64,000 nucleotides of DNA from Hysterangium stoloniferum (Eukaryota; Basidiomycota; Agaricomycetes; Hysterangiales; Hysterangiaceae): positions 496,001 through 560,000 of the forward strand of contig WHVD01000038.1 of assembly GCA_015178975.1 (NCBI GenBank), written 5' to 3'. Positions 31,120 to 41,952 of this stretch are shown here, piece by piece (within the stretch, counting starts at the first letter, position 1; the number at the start of each line of letters is the position of its first letter). The notes under the pieces are model-generated. The model saw only the letters and a list, made by a program, of their open reading frames with translations, had not been told where the DNA came from and searched no databases. The translations under genes were made by a program, and so were the position numbers.

Positions 31120-34100
31120 TTGACTGAGAACATTAAGGCTTTCGGAGTCGACGGACGGTTAGGGCAAGTGGAATGTAGAGTCCCTGTCCCCTTGAAAGAG
31201 GGAGCCCAGCCCATATCCATGCCTATGTTCCCTTCATCTTTTGCCAATAGGAGAGTTATAGACGAGCAAATGGATACCTGGTTCAAACAGGGTGTCATTG
31301 AGCCATCTAAAAGCCCCTGGGGAGCGCCAGCCTTTGTAGTATATCGCAATGGTAAACCGCGGGTGGTCATCGACTATCGGAAACTTAATCATCTCACTGT
31401 TCCAGATGAATTCCCTTTACCACATCAATTGGAGATCATGCAGGCGCTGTTGGGGTCAAATGTTCTTTCTTCTTTCGATGCGCTAGCCGGGTTTACTCAA
31501 TTAGAAATGTTGGAGGACGATAAGCCCAAAACAGCCTTTAGATCCCATAGAGGGCTGTGGCAATTTAAAAGGATGCCATTTGGGCTCAGAAACGGCCCCT
31601 CCACATTTCAGCATGTCATGCAAACAGTTTTAGCACCCTACTTGTGGATTTTTTGTTTAGTCTACATCGATGACATAGTCATATTCTCTAAGAACTGGGA
31701 TGATCATTTGCTTCACCTGAATCAGGTGCGTGGCGCTATTGCTTCGGCCAGTATCACACTCTCTCCCAAGAAATGTTTTATCGGATATAATTCGATATTG
31801 TTATTGGGTCATAAAGTATCCAGGTTGGGTTTTTCAACCCACCAAGAAAAAGTTCGCGCTATATTGGAACTGGCCCCACCCACTAAGGTTTCTGACCTAC
31901 AACGGTTCCTTGGAATGGTCCTTTACTTTTCAGCGTATATACCATTCTATTCATGGATGGTGTCCCCTTTATTCTCGCTCCTAAAAAAGGGAACACCTTG
32001 GACGTGGACTGCTGAACATGTCCGAGCTTATGAGGATGTTAAAACCGCATTAGGATCAGCTCCAGTGCTGGGACATCCAGTTAGTGGGATGCCCTACCGA
32101 TTGTATACGGACGCTTCGGATTTTGCCTTGGGTTGTTGCCTCCAACAAGTCCAGAAGATGGCTTTAGAAGACTTAGTGGACACTAAAATCTATGCCCAAG
32201 CCAAGTTGGCTTTTGACCGTGCACAGGACGTGCCATCCTTTGTTCATCGGTACAAAACCAAACAGCCCGAGATTGAGTGGTCAGATTCGTGGGGACCCAC
32301 TTTTGAGGTGACCGAAGTTACTGTTGAACGAGTCATTGCATATTGGAGTCACACACTGAAAAGTGCTGAGCATAACTATTCTGCTACTGAACGGGAAGCG
32401 TTAGCAGCAAAGGAGGGGCTAGTCCACTTTCAACATTTCATTGAAGGTGAACATGTTCTGCTCATTACGGACCATGCAGCTCTGCAATGGGCTAGATCTT
32501 ACGAGAACACTAATCGTCGACTAGCCGCATGGGGGGCGATATACGCTGCATTTCCAGGTCTTGAGATTTTGCATCGAGCAGGGAGAGTTCACAGCAACGT
32601 GGATCCACTGTCCAGACTCCCTCGGGTACCAGCCTTCGTGAGCCCTATTAGAGATGACTTGCAGGCTATCACCTCGACCTCTCTGGACAAGAGTACTGAG
32701 GAAAAACTATGGAAGGACGAACCCGCTAAGAAGGCGGTCTTCTCTACCATACTCAATTCTATGGAACCTTTCGGAGTAACTCAAAAGGTCCGACAGTCAG
32801 AATGGGATTCTCATAATGCCATAAGGAACGACCAGGAAGACGAGTCTGACTTCGCATTGCGTCATCCTCAGCTACTAATCAGCATCGAGGAGGGATATAT
32901 AAAGAAATTTCTAGAGGGTTATTCAAAGGACCCCGTTTTCAGGAATCTTGTTAAGTTCCCGAACAAAACTCCACGGATAGGCCCGCAGAGGTTTCCGGTA
33001 ACTATTCTGAACACACACTTGCTTCCGGGAATAGTCCCATGGAGTCCCTGGGCAATAGGTCACGGGAAAGTTCCAGGGATTATTAGTACAAGGAACGGTG
33101 ATATCAGAATAATTACCAGAAAGTCTGGTGATACGACTGAGATGGACTTGGCTTCAGCTTATAGGCTGCACCCTCGTACACTCATTCGGGTGTCCATATT
33201 TCGAGCTGACAGAATGCATACAGAAAGATATAGATTCCGGAGTTCCCGTGGGAGTTCCGGGAATCGAGTGTGCAGACAGACAAGAGGACTAGAGACTGTT
33301 CAAGGATCAAACTTGTTCAGGGGAAAACTAGTTCGAGATTGAAACTGGATTCTAAGTACATGAACATAGCAGACTTATATAGACTGTGAAATGTAATAAT
33401 ACCAAATCCGGTATTAATGAGAGGCAGAACTATTAAACATAAAACAAAACAGGTAAATACTAAACTGGGAATTAGGGACGGAACGGAACGGGAGCGGAGA
33501 ACGAATCATGACAGATCATTTAACCATAACTGGAGCGGGGCTCAGTTAGAGGGGTTCCGGAAGTCCGGTGGGAGTCCGGTGACTTGGTGCACAAGATAGT
33601 GTCGGGTATAGACAGGCTTGATGTGCAGGAGGTCCGGTGGAGTCCGGTGGGTTTTCCAATGACTGGTGTGTGAACGCAGAGACAGATAACAGGAGCGGGG
33701 TTCTATGCTCTGTTAGAGGGGGTTCCAGGAGTCCGGTCGGAGTCCGGTGACTGGTACATAAGACACAGAGTATCGGGTGTACATAGAGTGGAGTCCGGAG
33801 TCCGGAGGAGTCCGAGGACTGGTGTATGAGACATGGAGGGTTAGGTGCAGACAGGTGGGGTGCGTACAGAGAGTCAGGCATAAACAAGTTGACATGCGGG
33901 CTCCCGTGGGAACTCCGGTTGTTACTATACAATATAGAGGGTCGGGAGCATGTAGGACGGGGTCCGGGGCCCGGAGGCCGGCGGGTTTCCCGGTTCCTGA
34001 CAAATCTCTATGCTCTAGATACCCCTTCACCCAATGCGGTTGTTACTCCTTCTCACTACTTCGTGGGAGCAAACCGACTCCTGTACTTCCGCGACTCGGA

Positions 34101-35454
34101 CTGGAAAAGTCGAGTCTGTGTACCCAGAACTATGATTAACTCGATTTTAAGGTTGGTACATGATAACCCTTTTGAGGGAGCACACGCCAGAGGCCAGCGG
34201 TTGTTCAACCTGATGAAAGACCGGTTCTTTTGGCCAAGAATGCTACAAGATTGCGTGTCGTACGCGTGTACCTGCAACATCTGCCAAAAAACCAAAGTCG
34301 ATCGCACCACTCATCAAGGAGCCCTCAGACTGGCTGACGTACCTTTTAGGCCATTCGAGGTAGTTTCTATGGACTTAATCACTGGACTACCCGATTCAGA
34401 AAAGGATTCGTATTCCGCAGTGTTCGTCACCGTTGATAAATTGACGCGTTACGCTATTACAATACCTACCTTTTTGAACCTTACAGCTGAAGGATTCGCA
34501 CGAATATTTGTCAAACAGGTGGCAAGCCCCTTCGGACTGCCCTCTCGAATAATCTGTGACCGGGATAAGAGATGGACCTGCAGGTTTTGGCGGGAAGTCT
34601 GTAAGATCTATGGTACCACCCTTGCGGTATCTTCGGCTCATCATCCTCAAACAGATGGGCAAACGGAGAATATGAATGCGACCATAGAACAGATGCTTCG
34701 AGCCTATTGTGCTTCTGCTAAGGAAAGCTGGTCCCAGTGGATTGAGGTAGTTGTTCACGCATACAACTCGACTGTTCACAGTTCCACAAACTACACCCTG
34801 GCCTTCTTATTAATGGGATACCTTCCAAGAGGAATGTCTCGAGTCCTAGGAGGTGACGAACCCCTAGTTCCTAGAGAACTATCAGACAGCCCTATGGCCG
34901 ACCAATGGATCCTCGAGCTAGAAAATCATCGGCAGATGGCACAGGATTCAATCGCTCGAGCCCAAGAGATTCAAGCACGAGCATATAACAAGAAGCAAAG
35001 ACCTGTAGAAGATATCTCTGAGGGAGACTTTGTAGTGGTGAACCCCCACCCCCTCGAACTGGTGGAAGTCAAGGGAATGGGGAAGAAACTAATACAAAGA
35101 CGGATTGGACCATTCGAGGTCCTTGAGAAATTGAACTCTCAAGTATTTAGGCTTAAGATCCCCCCGGAGTATCCGATGCATCCAGTCATTAATCGGGATC
35201 ATGTGCGGAAATATCAACCCTCTCCTTCCAAGCTAGGTCCAAGACCCCAACTTGAGAACCTAAGAGAGTTGAAATCAGATCATGAAGAATATGAAGTCGA
35301 AGCTATTGTTGGACATAGGAAACAGCGAAATCGTCTGCTATTTAGGGTGTGCTGGAAAGGTTATGGACCCGAAGAGGATTCATGGTTAAGCAGCACTGAC
35401 CTCAGAAATGCTCCGGCACTTCTGAGGGTGTACAAGGTGCTGTTCAACATTTAA
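31095..35454 (+). CDS. G4 reverse transcriptase, RNase H, integrase and chromodomain
   Basis: Open in one frame over 31095-32948 and 34008-35454 when solo LTR C2 (1054 bp plus 5 bp TSD) is set aside; the insertion length keeps the phase. RT carries the catalytic YIDD at 31663-31674. RNase H shows YTDASDFALGCC near 32101 and TDHAALQW near 32468. Integrase shows HDNPFEGAH, CNICQ, MDLITGL, CDRDKRW and TENMN. The chromodomain has VCWKGYGPEED near 35350. This is the most intact pol in the window and the best reference for the other copies. The continuous read-through into LTR C2 up to 33342 is an artefact. Confidence 0.92.
32949..34002 (+). mobile_element. Solo LTR family C (copy C2), 1054 bp, TSD AATCT
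   Basis: It starts TGTTAAG and ends TTCCTGACA, with AATCT at 32944-32948 and 34003-34007. The motif GACTTGGCTTCAGCTTAT lies near 33147. The second half contains about a dozen scattered AGTCCGG motifs (33545-33820). It interrupts the N-terminal part of G4 integrase. Confidence 0.92.
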
Positions 35455-35811
35455 CGGGATATATGTGCTCAAGGAATCATCTATTCTATCATTTATTCCA
35501 TCTCTTTCGTAACTTCCTTTCAGAAATATCTCAGTTATTCAGTGAGCCATCTCATTGGCTTTTATTCTCTTTCATTTTTCTATCCCTCCGGTCGATTGGG
35601 ACAACCACTAATTGGCGGCGGACACATTTCCCCAAAACCCGGCCACAATTAATGAATTTTATTTAACGACCAACCAAGCGGAGTTTCAATTCAATATATA
35701 TAAAAAAGTACACGTAAATTCGCATAAATTTTCTTTATCTTTCACACCACGTCCTTCACCTATCTACAGCCCTTCCCTCTATCTTCAACTTCACCACTTT
35801 ATCGTGCTATA
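35455..35811 (+). promoter_or_regulatory. G4 pol-ORF2 spacer with possible internal promoter
   Basis: TATATATAAAAAA lies about 110 bp before the ORF2 ATG, followed by TAAATTCGCATAAA at 35715 and a CT-rich leader. It is nearly identical to the G2 spacer. Confidence 0.45.
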
Positions 35812-37731
35812 ATGCTCCCTTTCCAACAAAACAAGCAAGTCCTCCCTAAGTTCAAAAAGGTCCCGCGAGCCCCGACAGCCAGTACATCCATGACCGGCGG
35901 GGGATTCATCACCCGCATGCCTCGTACAGACAATGTCGAGAGCAATTGGGGTACCCAAGAATCAACCCCCCTGTCGACTTTCTCCTTTGGTGATGAGCTG
36001 GGGGGAAATACCAGTACGGATTGGAGCAAGCTGTTAGGCCCCTCCATCAGACCGTCATCTGAGGAAGTCGCTGCTATCATGTGGAAGCAGGAAATGTTTA
36101 TGGAAGAACACAACACAAGGAGGCTCACCCGCAAAAGAGAAAGGCGTGCTGAGTATAGAAGTCAACAGGAGGTGAGGGGAGCAAGAGAAGGAGTCCCCTC
36201 CAAGTGGCAGCGGCGTGAGTACAGAGCGCAATTCGGAAACAGAGCTTCCGTGCCAATCCTTCCCCCCACGGGAGAGAAATGGGCTGACTTCGCGGAGACC
36301 GATGATAGTGAGGGTGGGACGCCTTGCATTAGGACGACGGGAACCAAGAGCTGGAAGGAGAAGGAGGGTACCATCTTTTATGACTGGGAGCTACTTCGAC
36401 GCATTAAGTTGCAACGCATAGTTCTTACCCGAGGGGACGGTCAAACGTTGCCCCAGCGAGAAAAAGAATACCGTAGGGGACCAATTGATTTTTCCTCGGA
36501 TGAGGATGAGGAGGAAGACGAGAACAGGAATGGTGTGTATAGCATCCGATCTCTGGGAGAGGATTGCCATGAAGGGTTCCTTCTCCCGTCTAAAGTTCGC
36601 TTCGTAACCAGCGACCCCAACCAAAGACAAACGTGGAGACTGTCATCCAGAGTATGGAGGGGTCACCACCCTAGTCAACAGTCACTGGAATGTGAACCTT
36701 CCATGATTCCAGTCCCACATCTTTCACCAAGGTCGAGGCCCCTTCCCGTCCTTCTTCCGGCACGCACTCCCCCAGCCCCGATTCTGGCGCCTCGTCTCTC
36801 TCCCTCCCCGAAAGCTATACTGGTACTGACCCAACTTCCGCCGTCACCGGGTATCCCTCCCGACTCTCCATATTCATATTGCGTGTCCTTGGGTAGCCCT
36901 ATCCAGGACCTTCCACCAGAGCGAATGGATGTCGATTTGGACCCTCCTACACCGGACGTCATCAATCCCATGGCCAGCAGAAAGGCGAAGGAGATGCAGA
37001 AAGCCACCACTCCTCTCCGAGAACAATCCCCTATTCCCGTCCTCGACAGCCCGCTTCCCCTCACTGAGCCCGTATCCACAACTTTCTGGATGCGAGTAGC
37101 TGTCAACTACCCTTCCGAACAGTTTCCTGTCAGAAGGGTGCTATCACAGCTCATGCCGGTACTTCAGCAACCGGTCCTTCAAGGGAGCCTTAAGGGTTGT
37201 CGTGGTCTGGCTCCATTGTCGGAGATAATGGAGGATTTCTATCTCTCCTTCGAGGATCTCGCAGAGGGGAAGAACTTTGCGCGAGCAGCACAGGAGATTA
37301 AACTCTCTATGTTCCGGCACATCATAGTGGAGCTTCACCGTCTGCCCCCAGACTCAGCGAATGTCCTCTCTATTGCTGGCTTAGTAGATTTACTCGAGGC
37401 CCTCGTCCTGATGCCTCTCACAGAGACCACCACGCAGCCACATGTTCCTGCCCCGCTGCCTGCGTCTTTGTTTCCCCTCCCCAATGCTCCTCTTCTCGTG
37501 CGGATTTCCACTCCACCGGTTAGTGTCTGTGCAGTCGTTCATTGCAGAGAGAAAGCCTACAGACGATGGGCCGACTCCTTGTACAGGAATTCTAGTGATT
37601 TGGCTCGGGCAAGAATAGCCGAATCTTTCAGAGTAAAAAGGGAATGATGGGGAAACATCATTTTGGACCTTGGGGGATCCTCACAGGAAGCTTGGGGCGG
37701 CGTCCCAGATGCTCTTCAACACCTAGTATAG
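35812..37731 (+). pseudogene. G4 third ORF (ORF2), nearly intact
   Basis: ATG 35812; open to TGA 37645. If that codon were the CGA seen in G2 it would end at TAG 37729, giving 639 residues. Codon 19 is CGA here (TGA in G1 and G2). Regions in order: basic N-terminal helix with RKRERRAEYR (about residues 105-120), FYDWELLRRIKLQ (about 190), acidic DEDEEEDE (about 225), DCHEGFLLP (about 250), Pro-rich (about 290-370), LGSPIQDLPPERMDVDLDPP (about 360-380), then a helical domain (WMRVAVNYPSEQF to the end). No similarity to gag, pol, envelope or a host enzyme is recognised. Conservation with G1 and G5 is at protein level in discrete blocks, so it was under selection while the family was active. Confidence 0.82.
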
Positions 37732-37756
37732 CACATCCCTTCGAACTGGGGGGCAC

Positions 37757-38400
37757 TGTAAAGGGTATGCATATATGCATAATTGGACTAAGGAATAATA
37801 GTTGGATTATAGTACTTTATTATTTATCTTTTATTTTTTTTCTTTACATTCTTTCTATATTTCGAGCATACCTTTATTTTGTAGTTCGAAGCTTTGTGTA
37901 TACGTATGGGCACTCTCGGCGCCAAAATGACAGACACTTTTTACCTAGCAGACACCACCTCGTAAACGACCCAGACGTCGAATAGTGAGAGGTGTCAAGG
38001 GTAACGTCTCAACTACCTATAAAGGTAGTATTCTCTCGCATACTAACGTACTTTGGACTCAAACCGCGAAGGTCAAGTTCCACTCTAAGGTCTTTGCACT
38101 AGTCGACATTATAGTCGACTCGTGCTATTATCTCTTTACTCTAGATATTCAGCTTCACGTTGATTATCTATTTTACATCTAGCTACGAGTTGTATCGTGA
38201 AGGTCAACTCTTTCATTCTTTCATTCTAGCCGTCAAGAGCAACTGTACAGTTGCTCTTGTGACGCATAGCATGTCTTCTTACTAGTACTGCTTGTCTAGT
38301 AATCTACGGTATTGTACTGTACGGTTAATACCTGCTAATAGTAGTTGAATAAACACTATTCTTCGTATATCGAACGGTCAGAATCTATCGACTCTTCACA
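37757..38400 (+). mobile_element. 3' LTR of gypsy copy G4 (LTR A4)
   Basis: 644 bp, preceded by the purine tract ACTGGGGGGCAC. It ends CTCTTCACA and abuts the middle of G5 ORF2. Confidence 0.92.
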
Positions 38401-38813
38401 ATCTGACTCGGAGGACGACCAATCTCGCTACCCCACCTATGACAGCAAGTACCTCGGTGCTGACTGCCATGAAGGTTTCCTACTCCCTGACAACATTCAC
38501 TTCTTCACGAGTGATCCTAACCAACGATGAAAGCTACCAACTTCTGTCAGAGTTTGGAGAGGGTATCATCCAGCAGACTCTGCGACCCCATCCAGTTCCT
38601 CTCATCTCCCTCCACCTCCGCCGGTCTCTTCCGTACCCACATTACAGCGCTTTACACCCTTTTCAGAGTTACCGGGAAGTCTTGTACCATCCGCCGAGCT
38701 GCCTTCTCTTCCCCCTATACCACTACCACTCCCTTTCGCAGGACATTCCCTTATATCACCGTCCTCATCCATACCCAAGTCTTCTCCAGCACCGCAGCCA
38801 ATCTCACCCCTCC

Positions 38814-39457
38814 TGTGAAGGGTATGCATATATGCATAATTGGACTAAGGAATAATCGTTGGATTATAGTACTTTATTATTTACTTTTTCTTTTCTTCAT
38901 TTACATTCTTTCTATATTTCGAGCATACCCTTATTTTGTAGTTCAAAGCTTTGTGTATATGTATGGGCGCTCTCGGTGCCAAAACGACAGACACTTTTTA
39001 CCCAACAGACACCACCTCGTAAATGACCCAGACGTCGAATAGTGAGAGGTGTCAAGGGTAACGTCTCAACTACCTATAAAGGTAGTGTTCTCTCGCATAC
39101 TCACAGACTTTGGACTCAAACCGCGAAGGTCAAGTTCCACTCTAAGATCTTTGCGCTCGTCGACATTATAGTCGACTCATGCTATTATCCCCTTTACTTT
39201 AGATATTCGGCCTCTCATTGATTATCTATCCTACGTCTAGCTACTAGTTGTACCGTGAAGGTCAACTCTTTCATTCCTCATTCTAGCCGTCAAGAGCAAC
39301 TGTACAGTTGCTCTTGTGACGCATTGCATGTCTCCTTACTAGTACGGCCAGTCTAGTAATCTACGGTATTGTACTGAACGGTCAATACCTGCTAGTAGTA
39401 GTTGAATAAACGCTATACTTCGTATATTGAACGGTCAGAATCTATCGACTCTTCACA
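38814..39457 (+). mobile_element. Solo LTR family A (copy A5), 644 bp, TSD CCTCC
   Basis: It starts TGTGAAGGGTATGC and ends CTCTTCACA, with CCTCC at 38809-38813 and 39458-39462. It is the only family A LTR in the window with matching flanks, so the only one that records a clean insertion. Confidence 0.93.
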
Positions 39458-39476
39458 CCTCCGCACGTCACCTGAC

Positions 39477-40158
39477 TGTGAAGGATAAGTCATATAGGAG
39501 GTGCGGTTAAAGGCTCTTAGCCTTATTCCTTAACCGCTTTATAATCTCATTATTCTCTTTATGTTCTATATTTTTATTCTATTTCTATATCTCATAAATA
39601 CGGGTCAAACCCCCTTTATTTAGTTCGAGAGTCCATGTATGCTTGTGGGTGCTCTCGCCCACAAGAAGTATGCACATGTCACAGGTAGTAGTCACACAGA
39701 TAAAACTCAGACACCTTTCAACCCCGACAACCATCACCTGCACACGCAAGTACTGGTTCGGGGCCTAGTCTGAAACTAGTCTTCGCTCTATCTCTCTTAC
39801 TATATCTACAGTAACTACACTTCGCACTGAAACAGTCGAAGTCAGTTACTACCACTCGACTTGACTTCTACCTATTGGTTTGCGCAGTAAGAATATCCAT
39901 CATAGTTCACGTTCTTAGAATATTCTCTCTCCCTCACAATATATACTTTCTCTCCGCTACTTGGCCATTAGTTCAGCTAGCTACGCAATCGGACCGTACC
40001 GCAAGGTCGATCCGCTCTTGTAATTATTTACCGATTGCACCTTAAGGGTCAATCGTAATCTATACTTGATCACTTCAAACTACTAGTCAGTTGTATATCG
40101 TACTATTGTTAGTCGATAACAATCACACATTGAGTAGTAAACTACCTGACCCTTTACA
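39477..40158 (+). mobile_element. Solo LTR family D, 682 bp, TSD CTGAC
   Basis: It starts TGTGAAGGATAAG and ends CCCTTTACA, with CTGAC at 39472-39476 and 40159-40163. It contains an 8-bp perfect stem CTTGTGGG/CCCACAAG around 39642-39665, at the same leader position as the stem-loops of families A and E. It is inserted only 19 bp after LTR A5. Confidence 0.92.
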
Positions 40159-41322
40159 CTGACCTTCTCGTCGCCTCCCACTCTACTCCGATGCCTTTGG
40201 TCCCTGTGGTGTCTAACATTCCCCTCACTTCCTTGACAATGCGGAGTCCACCGCCCGCCTCTCCCTACTCCCCTTGCGTTTCTCTGGGAAGCCCCATTCA
40301 GCATCCTAACGATACATTAATGGATATTGATCACCCTATCCCGGAAGTTCTCGCAACGCCTATGGAGGAAGTCCTCGAGACGCCTCTCTCAGCCACAGAC
40401 GTCTCCAAGGAACCCCCCCGGGCAATGGAAGCCTTCAAGGAGCCTCCCCCCTTAATCGAAAAAGCAAAAGGGAAACGAAGAACCGATACTCAGGCCGACG
40501 AGCCCCTTGTCATGGACCCCCCCCCAGCCCACCCCATTCGCAGCCCCCTGCCACAGCCGTCCTCTCCCCTCCACTCTGAGGATACGGCTGGCCCCTCCCA
40601 TCCCTTCCAGTCAAGTTGGATGTGCGTGTCCATTAATTACCCCTCCAACATCTTCACTGTGGGACACACATTAACGCGACTGGGACCAACCCTGCAGCAC
40701 CCCCTTCTTAAAGGGCATATCCAGGGGTATAGCGGGCCTCTCACATTGTCGGACCGCATGAGTGCATTTTATTTATGCGTCAACGACCCTAAGGAACAGC
40801 TGCATTTAGCGGAGGATATCAAATGGGTGGAACTCTCCATGTTTCAGTCCTTACTTGTCAACTCTTCTTGTGTTCTTCCTGACCACACACCAACCCACTC
40901 TGCAGTGGACCTCGTTGACTTGTTGGAGCAACTGTTGCCGGATTCGGACACCTCGAGAGGAATCACCCCTGGGGGAGACATGAGCTCCACACCGCTCATC
41001 ACTCCTACCCCACCATCACTACACCCTCGACCCCCTCTCATTGCCCATATTACTGACGCTTCTGCTGATCGTGTTCGCGCCATAATTCGAATGCACCAGA
41101 AGGCCTACGGTCGTTGGGTCTCGTCGATCCAAAAACTGGATGGGTTGACATCCGCCAATGATGCTTCGAGGTGGGAGGACATCGCTCTTTCCTTTCGTGC
41201 CAAGCGTCTCGCCTGGGGCAATGCTATCCTACACCTTGGGGGTTCATCGCAGGACGCATGGGGAGGAGTTCCAAGCGTCCTTCAACATCTTCTTTGACAT
41301 AGCTCTTCGACCTGGGGGGCAC

Positions 41323-41952
41323 TGTGAGAGGTATGGCGAAATACACTCAGGAAATATAGTTGGATGAGCTCTTACTATATTTCCTTTATTATTTCTATTT
41401 TCTCTCTTTTATTATATCTATAATTAGTTCGATGACCTATGTATGCAGTACATCGACTCTTGTGGGCGCACACACGCCAGACTTATGTATTCTAGCACCC
41501 GTAGTTCAGAACTCAGACACTTTTCACACCGCAACCACGACTTACCCAGACACCCATTAGTGTCCTGTAAGTTGTGATTGGTGTATCGTCTCGACCGTCA
41601 CAGACAGGCTTTAGCTATCTACTCTATCAGAGTTTCGAACTGTACCAGTCGAAACTCAACCCTTATCTCAACTCATGTGGACCACATCCACGCTACTCTA
41701 TTATTCGACTCTCTAGTACTCTACTTTACTCTCGAGCAGTCGTTCAGAATCACACTTGACAGTCAATTCTACTTATTCATTTTAGCTCTCTACCTTATTC
41801 TAGATAGCTACTTCCCTCTACCGTATTGAACTAAGTAGTCAATACGCGTTCATTCTGTATTAGACTTCGACAGTCAATACATCTTAGTGTCGTACCTAAA
41901 TGGTCGATATCCTTCGTATATAGAACGGTTAGAACTTCCACTACTCTTCACA
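41323..41952 (+). mobile_element. 3' LTR of gypsy copy G5 (LTR E-like)
   Basis: Preceded by the purine tract ACCTGGGGGGCAC. It starts TGTGAGAGGTATGGC and ends CTCTTCACA. It shares terminal blocks with family E but is longer (630 bp). A GGCG/CGCC stem lies at 41465-41478. It joins directly to the RT gene of G6. Confidence 0.85.

Larger units (their letters stand above)
23981..38400 (+). mobile_element. Ty3/gypsy chromovirus copy G4 (LTR to LTR)
   Basis: The best preserved copy: LTR A3, PBS, gag-pol, ORF2, purine tract and LTR A4. It carries three later insertions: B2 in the 5' LTR, E2 in pol (30616-31089) and C2 in integrase (32949-34002). Its own lesions are few: TGA 27128, a -1 near 29389, TGA 29698, a 53 bp deletion near 29958, and TGA 37645. 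The flanks CCCTG (left) and ATCTG (right) do not form a target duplication. Confidence 0.9.
38401..41298 (+). pseudogene. Ty3/gypsy copy G5: ORF2 fragment, split by two solo LTRs
   Basis: It starts at the equivalent of codon 220-250 (SDSEDDQSRYP) and continues over 38401-38813, 39463-39476 and 40164-41298 once LTR A5 and LTR D are removed. A TGA lies at 38527. The rest is open: Pro-rich section, LGSPIQHPN...MDIDHP near 40290-40335, the repeated EVL/EEPP stretch, then the C-terminal domain ending GGSSQDAWGGVPSVLQHLL. It is closer to G1 than to G2/G4, defining a second ORF2 subfamily. The part 40191-41298 alone is open for 368 codons. Confidence 0.8.

Noticed and set aside
32949..33342. Continuation of the G4 pol frame to 33342 as a novel C-terminal domain
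   Set aside because: It is read-through into solo LTR C2; the integrase continues after the AATCT duplication.
35812..37731. ORF2 as a retroviral-type envelope gene
   Set aside because: It has no signal peptide, no membrane segment, no cleavage site or glycosylated Cys-rich ectodomain; only the position resembles env.
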